Source: Chondrus crispus (taxonomy: Eukaryota; Rhodophyta; Florideophyceae; Gigartinales; Gigartinaceae). Taken from it: a stretch of DNA of 64,000 nt. Shown here piece by piece: positions 52,812 through 63,461 of this stretch. The position numbers were made by a program, and so were the translations under genes. Positions within the stretch are counted from its first letter, which is position 1. Each line of letters starts with the position of its first letter. Under the pieces are notes generated by a model. It ran no database searches. It was not told where the DNA came from and saw only the letters and a list, made by a program, of their open reading frames with translations. The stretch lies in NCBI RefSeq assembly GCF_000350225.1, contig NW_005179271.1, positions 17,744 to 81,743 on the forward strand, given 5' to 3'.

Positions 52812-53060
52812 ACTTAGCCCCTTTCTTGTTTTGAGGGCGCAGTAGCCTAGAACTCAATTATGAAGGGCTGTGGCTATGTGGAGAGGATGTCGCTTCTCGG
52901 TAAAGGACAAAGATCGCGAACCGAAAGTTGGGCTGACGGAGCACTCTCGAAAAAGCGGCCTCACCGGCTTGCGGGGGTCGTTTTGTAGCTGGGTTGTTCA
53001 CAGCTCAGCATGCCCAAAATTTTATCATATCGGCAAAAATGTCGAATGAAAACAGGGTGG
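52812..53060. other. Region upstream of the FEN1-like element gene
   Basis: It probably contains the promoter and possibly the right end of the element. No terminal inverted repeat matching the left side was found. Confidence 0.35.
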
Positions 53061-53426
53061 TCACCGACTGCACTCTGTAATTAGTGTCTGCCTGCTCCGC
53101 GTTGGGTCTCTGTCCTGTTTTGCAGTGAGAAACGCGCGCTTTGCCGACCTCAGATACGATGGAGCGTCTGAAACTCGGCATTCAGTCGCCAAAACTCCCA
53201 CGGCCTGATGGGTCTTTACTTGTAGTGATTTTGGCTTCTCATTAACAACGAGGAGAAATGTGGGAGCAGTAGCTCTGATGTTTCGCACGGTGCGCTCTGC
53301 GATGCCGAACTGCCGCTCAATTGCTTCGGCACAGTGTCCCTTGTCGAGCAGATTTGCAATGTCTAGCTTCTGTGCTAATGTCAGACGCTTGCGCGTTGCT
53401 TTTTTTATTTCCGGAACCAGATCCAT
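53061..53426 (-). pseudogene. pogo-type N-terminal helix-turn-helix fragment
   Basis: The ATG is at 53426; a longer frame starts with GTG at 53480. RKRLTLAQKLDIANLLDKG and AEAIERQFGIAERTVRNIRA match the CENP-B N-terminal (psq-like) DNA-binding domain found at the front of pogo transposases. The catalytic part is missing and the frame ends after 121 residues. It is a truncated relic or a free DNA-binding remnant. Confidence 0.65.
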
Positions 53427-53480
53427 AAAGAGGACAAGCTGAAGTCTGTGAATAGAATCGGGCTTAGAAGCCGCTTTCAC

Positions 53481-53826
53481 ATGTTTTCACGCGCAATGGA
53501 CGGACGGCAGCACAACACCCGGACCTGTGTGACACGTGGCACTTTTCGTGTTCGTGGGTCTGGCCGGCATTAATGTGAGGGTAGCATTAGTAAGTGTGGC
53601 ACTAATGGGAGTCCCCCCCTGTGGATTAGTGCACGATTTGGGTCTAATGGGGGGTCGAATAGACCCAGATCGAGCTCTAACCTATTGGAAAATCTATTCG
53701 AATAGATTAGAAACAGGCGGTAGAGCATCTCTTTTTTTCTGCGGCTGAAAATTTGTCATTAGATTAGAGAATAGACTCTCGATAGAGATGCTCTAACGAG
53801 CAATAGAAAACACCGCAAAAGCGATC
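53481..53826. other. Intergenic stretch with MITE-like sequence
   Basis: Several GGCACTAATG/CATTAGTG motifs occur around 53570-53650, and a stem-loop lies at 53721-53795. No gene is supported. Confidence 0.45.
53721..53795. mobile_element. MITE-like 75 bp stem-loop
   Basis: TAGAGCATCTCT at 53721-53732 and its exact complement at 53784-53795 bound a 75 bp segment. The short size and perfect 12 bp ends fit a tiny miniature inverted-repeat element. No target duplication is certain. Confidence 0.5.
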
Positions 53827-54072
53827 ATGGACAGGAAATGCTTCAAAGAGAGACGACGGGAAGCTGTTCAGAGGATGGTTATGAAAGAGAAGAGCTTCGA
53901 AAAAAAAAAGTCAGTAAAACGTCTCAAAGAAAATCCTCAAAACGAAACGGTTCAAATCCAACCGACTGAAACCCGGTTCGAGAACAGAACCCAGAAGCAA
54001 ACTGTTCAACTCCGAAGAGCTGAAACCCATTCCCAGAATCATACCCAGAAGCAAACGGTTCAACACAAATAA
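53827..54072 (+). CDS. Small basic Gln/Lys-rich hypothetical protein
   Basis: The ATG at 53827 opens 81 codons. The first half is Lys/Arg-rich. The second half has an imperfect repeat, RTQKQTVQLRRAETHSQN followed by HTQKQTVQ. No known domain. The underlying DNA is itself repetitive, so coding is uncertain. Confidence 0.3.
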   Translation: MDRKCFKERRREAVQRMVMKEKSFEKKKSVKRLKENPQNETVQIQPTETRFENRTQKQTVQLRRAETHSQNHTQKQTVQHK

Positions 54073-54819
54073 GCAGAGCCAGTTTACGATTTTATGAAAT
54101 TATGAAAATAGTCACATAGTAGTGGGCAGATTCGTTGGAGAGGGTCTCTTGCATAGCTGTGCGATGGCCTGGTGCATCTTGCTTCTCAATTTCTTTCATC
54201 ACGAGCGCACAGCTGTCGTAAACAGAACGGCCGAAATACATGGAAAGGTCGGTCGTCAGCCTAAGCCCTGCGCAAAGTTATATGAGTCATCATCTTGAGT
54301 GTAGAACGAAAAGGAACATGCAGTTGGACATCGATGTGGATACTCAGCTCATTCATTCATGAGCGACAGTTCATCGGTCCTCAGTCAACGAGATAAATCC
54401 TCAGAAGTGCTTATCTCATGGCCATGTTGGAAACCAAGACGAGCGGGGGCGGCGCTTGCAGAAACTGGAGTTTGGTCCAAGCCTGGGAAAAGTGTGTTTC
54501 TTCATATTGCGCGTGATCTCTTTTCGCAAAATGTGGGGGCTGTTCTTCAAGCGATTCAGGAAGCCGTGTTTCCGGTAGTACTTGACGAGATTTGGGATGA
54601 AAGTGCGCTTCGGCATGTTGGATCGAACAAGCGGGACGTTCGGCAGTGCTGCTGTTGAACGACAGCTCGAAAAGGTGCGTGGTATGGGGAGGTGGGAAAG
54701 GGAGTATGGATCAGGGTCGTGTTAAGAAATTTAAGGATCAAAATTTACAGTCCAGATCATAATGAACCTTGTGTAAACAAATCAATAAAAACAAACAATT
54801 AAATGATTTTATCGCGGCA
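54073..54819. other. Intergenic stretch, nothing assigned
   Basis: A plus-strand frame at 54359-54658 is open for 99 codons but has no recognisable feature. The right end contains AATAAAAAC on the plus strand and probably the 3' UTR of the minus-strand gene at 54820. Confidence 0.35.
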
Positions 54820-55395
54820 CTACTTCCGCTCTGATCGCGTGGCTCTGAGCACAAAGCCAACAGCTCTGAGGAGCGGGAGAATTAATCCAGCAACCTTGAA
54901 AGGCGTCTCTACAAAATCCCATACCTCAGTAATCCACATACCACCTAATCCGTCACCAGCCGGCTCCACTCTGTACATGGATGCGCCCCGCGACAGCGGT
55001 AGTTGCTTTCCACTCTTTGTCTCTACATGCCACCTCGCGCCAACGCTGTTCTCTGCAGGGGCCAAGTCGTCGAGGACGAAGACAAGCCCTGGCGGTATGG
55101 CAGACTCCATGTTGACAAGGTGCTTCGAAATTTTCGGGAGCCCTTTGAATGGAGAGGGGTACAGTGTGTCGACGTAGACTGCAGAGGGAGAGAAGAGGTG
55201 CGATGTTGACGAGAAGAAGCCAGTATTTGAGAGGGACCAGAACTCTTCGACTAGCGCCTTGGAGGTTGTGGGGCGCGATGTCGCAGCAAACCAGCGGGAC
55301 GTGCGGTGGCAGCGACTGGTGCTTGGGAGAGGGCGACGGTCGAGCTGGAGTGGGCAATGGGCGAGGTTTGGGGGGGCGAATGCTGGAGACGTCAT
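54820..55395 (-). CDS. NTF2-like (SnoaL-type) protein, probably plastid-targeted
   Basis: The frame begins upstream at a TTG (55443), but the first ATG is at 55395, giving 191 residues. About 45 residues of Pro, Ser, Thr and Arg precede the domain, like a transit peptide. The core ALVEEFWSLSNTGFFSST, YPSPFKGLPKISKHLV, ENSVGARWHVETKSGK and MWITEVWDFVETPFK matches the alpha-plus-beta barrel of NTF2-like proteins found in plant and algal plastids. Enzymatic or binding function is unknown. No intron is evident. Confidence 0.7.
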   Translation of the reverse strand: MTSPAFAPPNLAHCPLQLDRRPLPSTSRCHRTSRWFAATSRPTTSKALVEEFWSLSNTGFFSSTSHLFSPSAVYVDTLYPSPFKGLPKISKHLVNMESAIPPGLVFVLDDLAPAENSVGARWHVETKSGKQLPLSRGASMYRVEPAGDGLGGMWITEVWDFVETPFKVAGLILPLLRAVGFVLRATRSERK

Positions 55396-55436
55396 GGCGT
55401 CGCTCTTTTGAGTGACTGATGGAGATGTAGTTGTTT

Positions 55437-55757
55437 TCAGCAAGATGGCCCAGGCTCGCCTAGGAAGTTGGAGACGGAGATGACGATTCCTGTGACACCG
55501 GCAGCGGTTTGTATGGGCGCCATGTCATGACGAGAATCTCCAGTTACTGTACTATTGGCGGTGAAAAATGGTCCGAAATTCATCGAATCAATGGGCCGTC
55601 TCGGAGTTCTAAGCCAATCGATAGCCATCTGCCTTCGCAACAGCCATCCGCGGCTGTTCGGATCAACGACGACCCGCCGCCTCACCGACAACTTCCAACC
55701 TGACCATTGCACTCGGCAGACACTCTGTGGTGTTGGTCTCCGGAAACGATCACTCAT
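55437..55757 (-). CDS. Hypothetical protein upstream of the NTF2-like gene
   Basis: An ATG at 55757 gives 106 codons on the same strand as the NTF2-like gene; the frame is open further up to 55838. The product is Arg-rich (KLSVRRRVVVDPNSRGWLL) and ends with a hydrophobic stretch (AAGVTGIVISVSNFLG). No known family. It might be 5' untranslated sequence rather than a gene. Confidence 0.3.
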   Translation of the reverse strand: MSDRFRRPTPQSVCRVQWSGWKLSVRRRVVVDPNSRGWLLRRQMAIDWLRTPRRPIDSMNFGPFFTANSTVTGDSRHDMAPIQTAAGVTGIVISVSNFLGEPGPSC

Positions 55758-56330
55758 CTCAGCACTTGGATTGCAATCGATCTTTTCGTTGACATTTGCG
55801 TCGCTATGGTATGTACGCGGCGCGTTATATGAGGCCACGACTGTGTTTGGTAATAACTAGTGCCTGACATGTGTTTTGTTTTATGCTGCTTTTCATTCCA
55901 GGTTGTCTCCGAACTCGCTGCCGCGACTATGATCGCTGTCTGTGGCTTTAGAAATAGCTACCGCATCATTCTCAAAGGAGAACGTCTTATTCGCCGCAAG
56001 ATGTAAGAATGCTGCATCATCGAACGGTCGTTTACCCTCAACAATGCTTGGTCCGGCACCTTGTTCTAATTCATTTCTTCCTCTCTCACTGGTACTCCTT
56101 TACAACCAGACGGCGGCCATCTTCAATTGTCGAAGGGTACGACTCTTTCCCCCGATATTTTATACGTCGCGTCTTCCGCGCAGGCCTTGTCATCGCTATG
56201 CGCTGGGAAGGCCGAGCAAAGAACGGTACGCGTCTCTTTGCAACTATAACCACCCCTACTCAGTATCTTTCCACCCTCAAATCCTGATGCCTAACCTCTC
56301 ACCACGTATATTTGGCCTGTAGCTGCACAA
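55758..56330. other. Intergenic region between divergent genes
   Basis: No supported gene. It contains the upstream region of the helical protein at 56331. A TTTCATTCCAG near 55893-55903 could be a splice acceptor of an unidentified 5' exon. Confidence 0.35.
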
Positions 56331-56909
56331 ATGGCTGCCGACGCCCGCATGCGTGCGCGCTCAGCTCAAAAGGCCGTTTCTTCTCGAGTCGAACAAGCGC
56401 GTCATCGCGCAGAGGACGTGCGCGCCCAAGCCCAGGACCAAGCCGCCGCCATGCGCGAACACGCTGCGCGGGCACGCCAACGCGCAGAAGACGTCCGAAC
56501 AAAAGCACGAGAGTCTGCCGATCGTATTCGAGATACCGCTGCTTCTGCACGTAAACGCGCGGATGACTTGCGTGCCACTGCCAGTGAGTCGGCGGAGAGA
56601 ATGAGAGGGCGGGCAGCAGACGCACGACAGAAGGCCGCACAAGTAAGAGATGCGGCTGTTAAGGCGAAAGAAGCGGCCTTCGCGGCGAAAGACCGCGTCG
56701 TGGAAATTAAGAATAGGGTCAGGGAACGCGTCTCCCCGGCGAAGGCTGCGGAAGTAGGGGAGGTGAAGAAAATTGAGGGGAACGGACAAGCCCAAGGACG
56801 AAAGCGCAAGGATAGCAGTACGTGCGAGAAGAGGACATTTCATTCGAGAGGTCTGGCAGAGGTCGGCGAGCCTGAAAAGCGTCTTCTAGTGAGGACAAGG
56901 ATTTTGTAG
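56331..56909 (+). CDS. Ala/Arg/Glu-rich helical repeat protein (LEA-like)
   Basis: The ATG at 56331 opens 192 codons. Residues about 10-125 are built from 11-residue-like repeats such as QRAEDVRTKARESADRIRD and KRADDLRATASESAERMR. They are rich in Ala, Arg, Asp and Glu and lack Pro, which predicts a long amphipathic helix or coiled coil. Late-embryogenesis-abundant (group 3) and apolipoprotein-like stress proteins look like this, but low complexity makes family calls unsafe. The C-terminal third is Lys-rich and disordered. Confidence 0.6.
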   Translation: MAADARMRARSAQKAVSSRVEQARHRAEDVRAQAQDQAAAMREHAARARQRAEDVRTKARESADRIRDTAASARKRADDLRATASESAERMRGRAADARQKAAQVRDAAVKAKEAAFAAKDRVVEIKNRVRERVSPAKAAEVGEVKKIEGNGQAQGRKRKDSSTCEKRTFHSRGLAEVGEPEKRLLVRTRIL

Positions 56910-58244
56910 GCCAGTGTTTTCGGTTTCGAAGAAGTTTTGGTGCTGTATCGTGGTGCGCTTAAGCGCCGAAGAGGGCAGCTCTTCTCAGCGTGGCGATGAA
57001 CGTAATGCTGCGTTTGGTGATCCTAGGGATTGACACGAAGCTGCCCTGCACATGCGCCGTTCTCATATGTCGTTGTGACATATCCCGCCGTCTGGAGCGA
57101 AGGGATGCGTATCATTGGTATCATTTAGCGCACGGCATCAAACGAGTGTCAATTAGGGCCGTCATTGCAACCCCTCATTGGGTGAAAAGAGCTCGTGCCA
57201 GAACACCGTGAATGCTTAATCATCCGCCAAAAAGAGAAGCGCAGGCAGTTATTTATGCGCTACGCATGTTGTTCTCGCAACCATGCGCATTCTTTCAAAC
57301 GTACATCAAAAAGGCCGATGGAATTGGCCAAGTATTGCACTGGAGTGCCGCTTCACATTTCAAAGCCCTGCACCGTAGGTAGACACCAGAGACACAGACA
57401 AACGTCCACAGAAAACCCTAAGAGCAACTGAGCACATAAATGGATAAATAGAGGATCTCTTCATCTCCTCCACAATCTGAGCAACATACATGCATTGGAA
57501 AAGGAATCAGCTTGTTGCTCTAGTGTCTAGAGACGACAGGTGACCTCATATGAGGCTACTTTTCAACGTATCCTCTCTTGACTTGTGCTTGTTCAACAAG
57601 AAGGAAAAGATATTATCGTCACCGCACTTGACTTGGAGAGTGTGATTCCACACAACACTCAAATAAGGCATAGCCTTATTTACAGGCGTACGATAGGACA
57701 TAGAGTTGGTAAATATACCGGCGCCGGCGGCACCCCGCGGTCAGGGGGACCCCGGCATCCGGATCTCTTGGTTCACAGGGAGGGAGAGCGCAACCTCCTC
57801 GCACTGCCGTGTTTTCATTTATGTCTATAAACGTGTGCAGCTGTACACGATTTGCCACAACTGTACAGTAGAAAACGATTTTTTGGCAATCCAGAGTTTT
57901 CTTCATACAGTAACGTTACCCTCAAGGGTGCTGCATTGTAGAAAAATCTGGGTAGCAAAATATTGAATGAATCCTCCCACTCCTCAAGCAATGCTGGAAT
58001 GTTCATAGATTTCCACATCATAACATACAACCTGCCACACCTTCGACTTCGTACTGTGCGCAATCGTCTGGATTCCTTGACGCTTCCAGTCCCACATTTT
58101 CTGCAACATTACGCGCGTCGTCACAATCAGGAGCAGCACTGCAACGCTGCGGGCGGGCTATACACTTGGCGTCAACTGAGAGACGGGCCTCATCTGGGGA
58201 CGGCACAACAGACTGCGCGGATCTGCCTATAAAACTTTCTCACT
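56910..58244. other. Intergenic region upstream of the proteasome gene
   Basis: No gene is supported; open frames are short and without domains. The last few hundred bases should hold the PSMD12 promoter. GTACACG-type motifs near 57840 and a GGCGCCGGCGGC stretch near 57719 stand out only by composition. Confidence 0.4.
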
Positions 58245-59669
58245 ATGGTAAATGAGAAAAGCAAAGACAAGGACACGGACAAGATGGACGTCGATCCTGA
58301 CGTGTCCACGGGCAAGTATACGTCAGGTTTCGGTCCATTCGAAAACGATCCTGATCTGGAGACTAAGATTGCTGAGGCCATGGATCTTATTCCCAAGTCT
58401 GGTGAACAAGCAGCGATCGAGAAATTGCTTTCCCTTGAGCGAATCAACCGAGGAGCAGCAGCTGCTCCAGAGACTTCCGCTGTATGCGTCAACATCATCC
58501 GCATCTTTCACGGCAGGAAAGCATGGAGTTCTATTCAAGAGTATACCATTCTTATCTCGAAGCGAAGAGCTCAGTTGAAAGCCTCTATTCAAAAGACTGT
58601 TCAAGAGGTGATGTCCTACCTGGACGAGACACCCGACGAGAAAACAAAACTATCGATGTTGGAGACTCTTCGCGATGTAACATCTGGCAAGATTTTTGTA
58701 GAACTTGAGCGTGCAAGACTGACCAGGACGTTGGCGGACATCCGGGAGAAGAATGGGGATATTGATGGTGCTGCAACTATCATGCAAGAGACACAGGTGG
58801 AGACTTTCAGTGGGATGGAAAGGAGGGAAAAGTTTGACTTCATTCTTGAACAGATTCGATTATGTCTCGAGAAAAGCGACTTTATTCGAGGGGCGATAAT
58901 TGCAAAGAAGATCATGGCTCGCCAACTCAATCGTGAAGGCCTCAGTGACATCAAGATGCGCTACTATGCTTTGATGATTCGTATACACATCCACAACAGC
59001 GATTTTATGGAGACATGTCGGGCGTACTTGGAGAGATTTGAGACTTGCAAGGCTGGGACCGATCAGGCTTCCACCATCAGAGAACTGAGACTTGCTGCGT
59101 TCTTAGTCATTTTGTCTCCATTAGACAATATGCAAAAGGATACTTTGCTGCGCGTTCAGGGGTTGAAAATTCTGGAAGATCTCCCTCGTTACAAGGAGCT
59201 TCTTAAACTGTTTTCTACGACCGAACTGATTCGCTGGCCTGTTCTTATGGAGCAATACATGCAGGAGCTGAGCGCAGTGGCTGCTCTTTCGAAGGCAGAA
59301 ATGAAGGACGAAGAATTTAAGTGGGAGGCAGCACTTCAGGAGCGAGTGACGGAACACAATCTGCGAGTCATGTCAACGTACTATTCTCGCATTAAACTCC
59401 AGAGCCTTGCAGAGCTTCTAGATTTGTCCCAGGAACAAACTGAGCGGAAGCTCGCCGCAATGGTCTCTGACAAGAAGGCGCTGTGGGCCAAAATTGACCG
59501 GCCTGCAAAGATTGTATCCTTCGCAAAACCAAAGGACGCCGACGCGATTTTGAACAAATGGGCCTCCAACGTTACAAATATCTTGGACACGGTTGAGAAG
59601 GCGTGTCATCTTGTGCATCGAGAAACAATGGTACACGGAATGGGTAACAAAGAGGTCGCCAAATCGTAA
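58245..59669 (+). CDS. PSMD12: 26S proteasome non-ATPase regulatory subunit 12 (RPN5)
   Basis: An intronless frame of 474 residues begins at the ATG at 58245. RPN5 is a lid subunit of the 26S proteasome and helps hold the deubiquitinase RPN11 in place. Diagnostic parts are SGEQAAIEKLLSLE near the start, the helical repeat stretch with LERARLTRTLADIREKNGDI and ETFSGMERREKFDFILEQIR, and DFIRGAIIAKKIM. The C-terminal PCI domain includes RVTEHNLRVMSTYYSRIKL, LAELLDLSQEQTERKLAAMV and KIDRPAKIVSF. The length agrees with the usual 440-480 residues. The start is supported by an acidic Lys/Asp-rich N-terminus. This is a housekeeping gene in a quiet host segment. Confidence 0.95.
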   Translation: MVNEKSKDKDTDKMDVDPDVSTGKYTSGFGPFENDPDLETKIAEAMDLIPKSGEQAAIEKLLSLERINRGAAAAPETSAVCVNIIRIFHGRKAWSSIQEYTILISKRRAQLKASIQKTVQEVMSYLDETPDEKTKLSMLETLRDVTSGKIFVELERARLTRTLADIREKNGDIDGAATIMQETQVETFSGMERREKFDFILEQIRLCLEKSDFIRGAIIAKKIMARQLNREGLSDIKMRYYALMIRIHIHNSDFMETCRAYLERFETCKAGTDQASTIRELRLAAFLVILSPLDNMQKDTLLRVQGLKILEDLPRYKELLKLFSTTELIRWPVLMEQYMQELSAVAALSKAEMKDEEFKWEAALQERVTEHNLRVMSTYYSRIKLQSLAELLDLSQEQTERKLAAMVSDKKALWAKIDRPAKIVSFAKPKDADAILNKWASNVTNILDTVEKACHLVHRETMVHGMGNKEVAKS

Positions 59670-60701
59670 ATATTACTCACTTACCTAGGGTTTCAGAGCA
59701 CATGGCTTTCGGGATTTGCGCTTGCCCCTACGTGTTCCTTGACGGTGAATTGATTCCGGGAAGCGACTAATCATTGTTTGCCGAGTAAAGGAAACTGAAA
59801 TGAGACGCATCCCCTCTGTCTTCGTAGAGTGCAAATATGTCTGCATATTTGCATTGATTACTCTGTCGCTTCCTTTCGAAGACTGTAGTTTGGAGTCTAT
59901 TTCATCAGAAACGCTACCCGCAGTATGCATGTACATGAGGCATGGAGTGCCAGTGAAAGCAACGCGAGGGGTGCGTCACCTGAGTTCTGTCGCTGTGATG
60001 TTTACCCACACCTTTCACAGCTCTCTTGTCACAGAATCACGAACACCTCAGGAGTGCCAGAACTCGAGAGCACTAAAATAAGACCGTCACAGGGTTCTTC
60101 CCCGCTGTGAATGTCACTGAGGGGTCAAGCTTATCGATCGGTACTACTGCACGCGTACAAGGTTTGGATCTCCCTGTCATGCCAGTCTGCCCCTGCATAG
60201 CGATGAGCATTAACTCTTTGAACCTCATTCACAAACGTAAGCTCTCTGTTGGAAATCGCGAACTTCGAGCAAGATTTTAACCATGCGCAGCAATTCTTCA
60301 TCCTTACGAAAATATTCACACATCCGCACTGTACTGTTCAGTTCAATAAACAGTTTTGGTTTGTTTCCCTAGAGGGTCCCTTTGGGTATCATGACTTCAC
60401 TGTAGTTCAGATGGCATACCATCAAGGTCAAGCATCAGCATGGGATTAGGGCTCCTCTCGAAGACACGAAATATCAATATTCAGAGCGTCCTGTGAAGAC
60501 TGTGGCAGGTGACTACTGGTTGTGCTTTTACACTGGAATATGTTCCTTTTCAAAAACCCATCAATATTCAACGTCCCGGCAGCTCTGAAATGTCTTTCAT
60601 AGTTCTTTCACGGACGGATATAAAGAGTATACGGCTGCTGTCTTGCCAAAACGTGCAGGACAACAACTTGAACAGCTTGTCCCTACTCACGGTTGGAGGG
60701 C
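59670..60701. other. Intergenic region
   Basis: No gene is supported. It contains the PSMD12 3' end and the upstream region of the gene at 60702. Short frames on both strands lack domains. Confidence 0.45.
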
Positions 60702-62252
60702 ATGAAGAACTTTTCTCCTTATAGCAGAAAGTTTCGGCAGATGCTCGGCGAGCAGGGACCTTCTCACGATCCTTTCCCGCCTCCCTCAATAAATGAGCTT
60801 GCTTCGAGAGAGCATTCTGAGGCATCCCACGGAAAAGAACAGCCAAAGAAGGATGTAGGCGTTTCGAGAACTGGAGAAGAAGCAAGCCCAACAAGTGTGA
60901 CTGCCCAAGGCAAAACAATCAACCCAACAACAGAAAACGTGTTTACTTCACAAGGCTCGCGAAGAAAAAAACAGAGCCATCTCAATCGATTTCGGAGCTA
61001 TATGACATCACCCAAGCGCATGTTGCAGCAACCAGTGCGAGAAGGACGACACTCAGATGATCGGGACGATCGGCCAAAGCCCACGTCGAGTTGGAAGTCT
61101 TCAGGTGTCAAATCGTTCCATCACGGGCGGGGCTTTAAAGACACACAAAAAAGAGCCGCTCAGCAGGCGAACGTTCCAGATGACCAAAACCTGCCCAAGC
61201 CGAATTTGGAACACAAAGATCAAGGCGGATTGCGATCTCGTACTGACAATCTGAAGTTCTTGCAAGGAATTCCTCGATTTCGAAAAAGAAATAATGCCGG
61301 CCCTGAGGGACAAACGAAGGGTGCCTCGCTTTTCCGACAGGAGAAGCCTGAAAAACAAAAAGCGACTCAGCAGACGAGAAACAAGACTACAGGACAGCTA
61401 CTAGGTTTAACTTTCCAAACAAGGAAAGGAGATTCAGGAGAAGGGTTGGAGCAAGAGCAATTACTGAAGGCGGCAAAAGTCACTCGCTCATCAGCGAATG
61501 ACGATAGTGTTTGTGATATGAATCCCAACGATAGCCAAATACTCGGAGGCCGCAGGCAATATAAAGCTGAATCAAAAGACGACAGAGATGATGCTCCTAT
61601 CACTCCTTCAGTATCAGGAATGTGGGCGCGGATGACTGGAGAGATGTTTAGAGCTCAGCTTAATGCTAACAGCAGCCCTAATGACGAGATTCAAATAGAG
61701 GTCAGGCCTTCGGAGACTTCTAAGAAAGAAGACGGCTCTAATCGAAGAAGAGGAGACTTGTTCGCATCTCTTAAATCTCTAACCGTCAGAGCAGATGCTT
61801 GTCGTGTCGTAAGCAACAGAGAATGTGACCAGGTCGTATCATCTCAGATGCGCGATCCTAGTCGCACAAAGAAGCAGAAGCCTCGCACCTCTGACATCGA
61901 GTCACCTTGGGGCGTTAAATGTGAGAGCGATGAGTCTTTCGACGTAGAACAGCGTACAAGAAGTATTCATCTGAGTATACATCCCTTTGGATCTAGAACA
62001 AATACCAAAACGAGGCAAAGAAGCACTGAAGGTGATGACAATGTTATCGCCAACCTTTCGGACGGCATTGACGAATATGATGATGGCTCGAGTTTAGCTC
62101 GAGATAGGGAAGGAGAGGATGTCGTGCATATTGAGATGTTTCGCGACGCGTTTGTTGACTACACGTTGAAATCGTTGAGGAGCAATCAACACAAGACCAT
62201 GGCAGACAGAATCAGGAATGCTCGCAAGCCTAAAACAGACTTAAACGAATGA
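60702..62252 (+). CDS. Uncharacterised disordered protein
   Basis: The first ATG is at 60702 (a TTG lies three codons earlier), giving 516 residues without an internal stop. The protein is rich in Lys, Arg, Ser, Gln, Asp and Gly, with almost no hydrophobic core, so it is probably disordered. A more ordered end includes VVHIEMFRDAFVDYTLKSLR and NQHKTMADRIRNARKP. No family is recognised. It ends 64 bp from the stop of the eIF3h gene on the opposite strand. Confidence 0.7.
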   Translation: MKNFSPYSRKFRQMLGEQGPSHDPFPPPSINELASREHSEASHGKEQPKKDVGVSRTGEEASPTSVTAQGKTINPTTENVFTSQGSRRKKQSHLNRFRSYMTSPKRMLQQPVREGRHSDDRDDRPKPTSSWKSSGVKSFHHGRGFKDTQKRAAQQANVPDDQNLPKPNLEHKDQGGLRSRTDNLKFLQGIPRFRKRNNAGPEGQTKGASLFRQEKPEKQKATQQTRNKTTGQLLGLTFQTRKGDSGEGLEQEQLLKAAKVTRSSANDDSVCDMNPNDSQILGGRRQYKAESKDDRDDAPITPSVSGMWARMTGEMFRAQLNANSSPNDEIQIEVRPSETSKKEDGSNRRRGDLFASLKSLTVRADACRVVSNRECDQVVSSQMRDPSRTKKQKPRTSDIESPWGVKCESDESFDVEQRTRSIHLSIHPFGSRTNTKTRQRSTEGDDNVIANLSDGIDEYDDGSSLARDREGEDVVHIEMFRDAFVDYTLKSLRSNQHKTMADRIRNARKPKTDLNE

Positions 62253-62316
62253 GCTCGTAGGCTAGCAATTTTCGTGCGAATCGCAGTATGTCATCGATGT
62301 AAACAGGGCATTGCCT

Positions 62317-63461
62317 TTATTCTTCGCCAGCTTGCACACCTGACACACCGTATTGCTTCACGATTCCTTCTGATGCAAGCGACTTAATACTCTCCACGTA
62401 TGAATCCAATTCTTTCAGTAATATCTTCGTATCAAGACGCGAGGGTTCCTTTTCAAACATTTGCTGTACGTCATCATCCTCTTGGAGTGGTTCTTCTCCT
62501 TTCGCAGTTCGATTTGCATTCTCGGCCCTCCGTTTGCGCATTCTTTCAAGTAGCTGACCTTGACCGCGAACTAAATTTCGCATGTAGTACGAGTACTTGC
62601 TCTGCTCCCTTCCGAGGGCATCCAAATCAGATATCAAAAAGTCCATGCTTTGCTCCAGGACCGGCTTGTCACTGATAGAAAGTCGTGAAAGCTCCACGTC
62701 ATTCGCACCGCTGAACTCGTCCGCATAGTCCAGTTCGACGAGGGCTGCGTTGATAAGGCTTGAGTTGTGCAAAGTCACCGGGACCTCTTCTATGATAGTG
62801 CTCGCCGAAACGGACAGGTTTGAGAATCCCAAAGATGAAAAGTCTTGCTTTCGCATGACATCCATGAATTTCTTGGTGAGGCGGTAAGCGTGAATTGAAA
62901 GTGTTCCCTCCTCTGTGCGCACAGGGTCGTACACAAGACAGACAATATTACTCAGGTTGATCTGATAATTGAACTGCGTTTCAATCCATTGCGAGGAGAG
63001 GAAGGAACCCATTTGCGACCCGCTGCTCTGATACCAGCCGACGACTTGGTGGTCGATTCGGGCCTCTCGTACGCACCACATCATTTCGCGTTGGTACCGG
63101 TGCTGCTCTCTTTCGAAAGCAACTGTATCCACACCGTCCGGGCCTGCTGTTGCAGCTCCGGTAGGTGGAGATATGAAGGGATAGCAATTGGTAATTTCAA
63201 GTGTTTCATTTCGATCCATACCAAGAAGCTGGCCCATGACAGTCATGGGAAAATTCTCCTGGCAATGTTTGATGACTTTCATGACAACCTATAATGATTA
63301 AGAACTCCATGCGATTGTTAGAGCAAAGCACAGGTTAGAAAACTACCGCTGCGTTGATGATTGGCCCTTATCGCATGGATGAAGTGCAAGTTTCTTACCA
63401 GTCCTTCCAACTGCACCCTCTCAATTTGAGGTTGATCCAACACCTCTGTTGCCGAATCCAT
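62317..63461 (-). CDS. EIF3H: Eukaryotic translation initiation factor 3 subunit H, two exons
   Basis: Exon 1 is 63399-63461 (21 codons from the ATG at 63461, ending VQLEGL). Exon 2 is 62317-63288 (beginning VVMKVIKHCQENFP). The 110 bp intron starts GTAAGA and ends TATAG. The product is 344 residues. The MPN domain includes MGQLLGMDRNETLEITNCYP, VGWYQSSGSQMGSFLS and LVYDPVRTEEGTLSIHAYRL. The region lacks the JAMM metal ligands, as expected for eIF3h. The C-terminal part (ELSRLSISDKPVLEQSMDFL, YYMRNLVRGQGQLLERM) is the helical tail. eIF3h is part of the eIF3 octamer that loads mRNA on 40S ribosomes. Confidence 0.94.
63289..63398 (-). other. Spliceosomal intron of EIF3H (110 bp)
   Basis: In minus-strand sense the donor is CTG|GTAAGA and the acceptor TTATAG|GTTGTC. 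Removing it keeps the eIF3h frame and gives the conserved junction. It is the only intron supported in the window. Confidence 0.9.
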
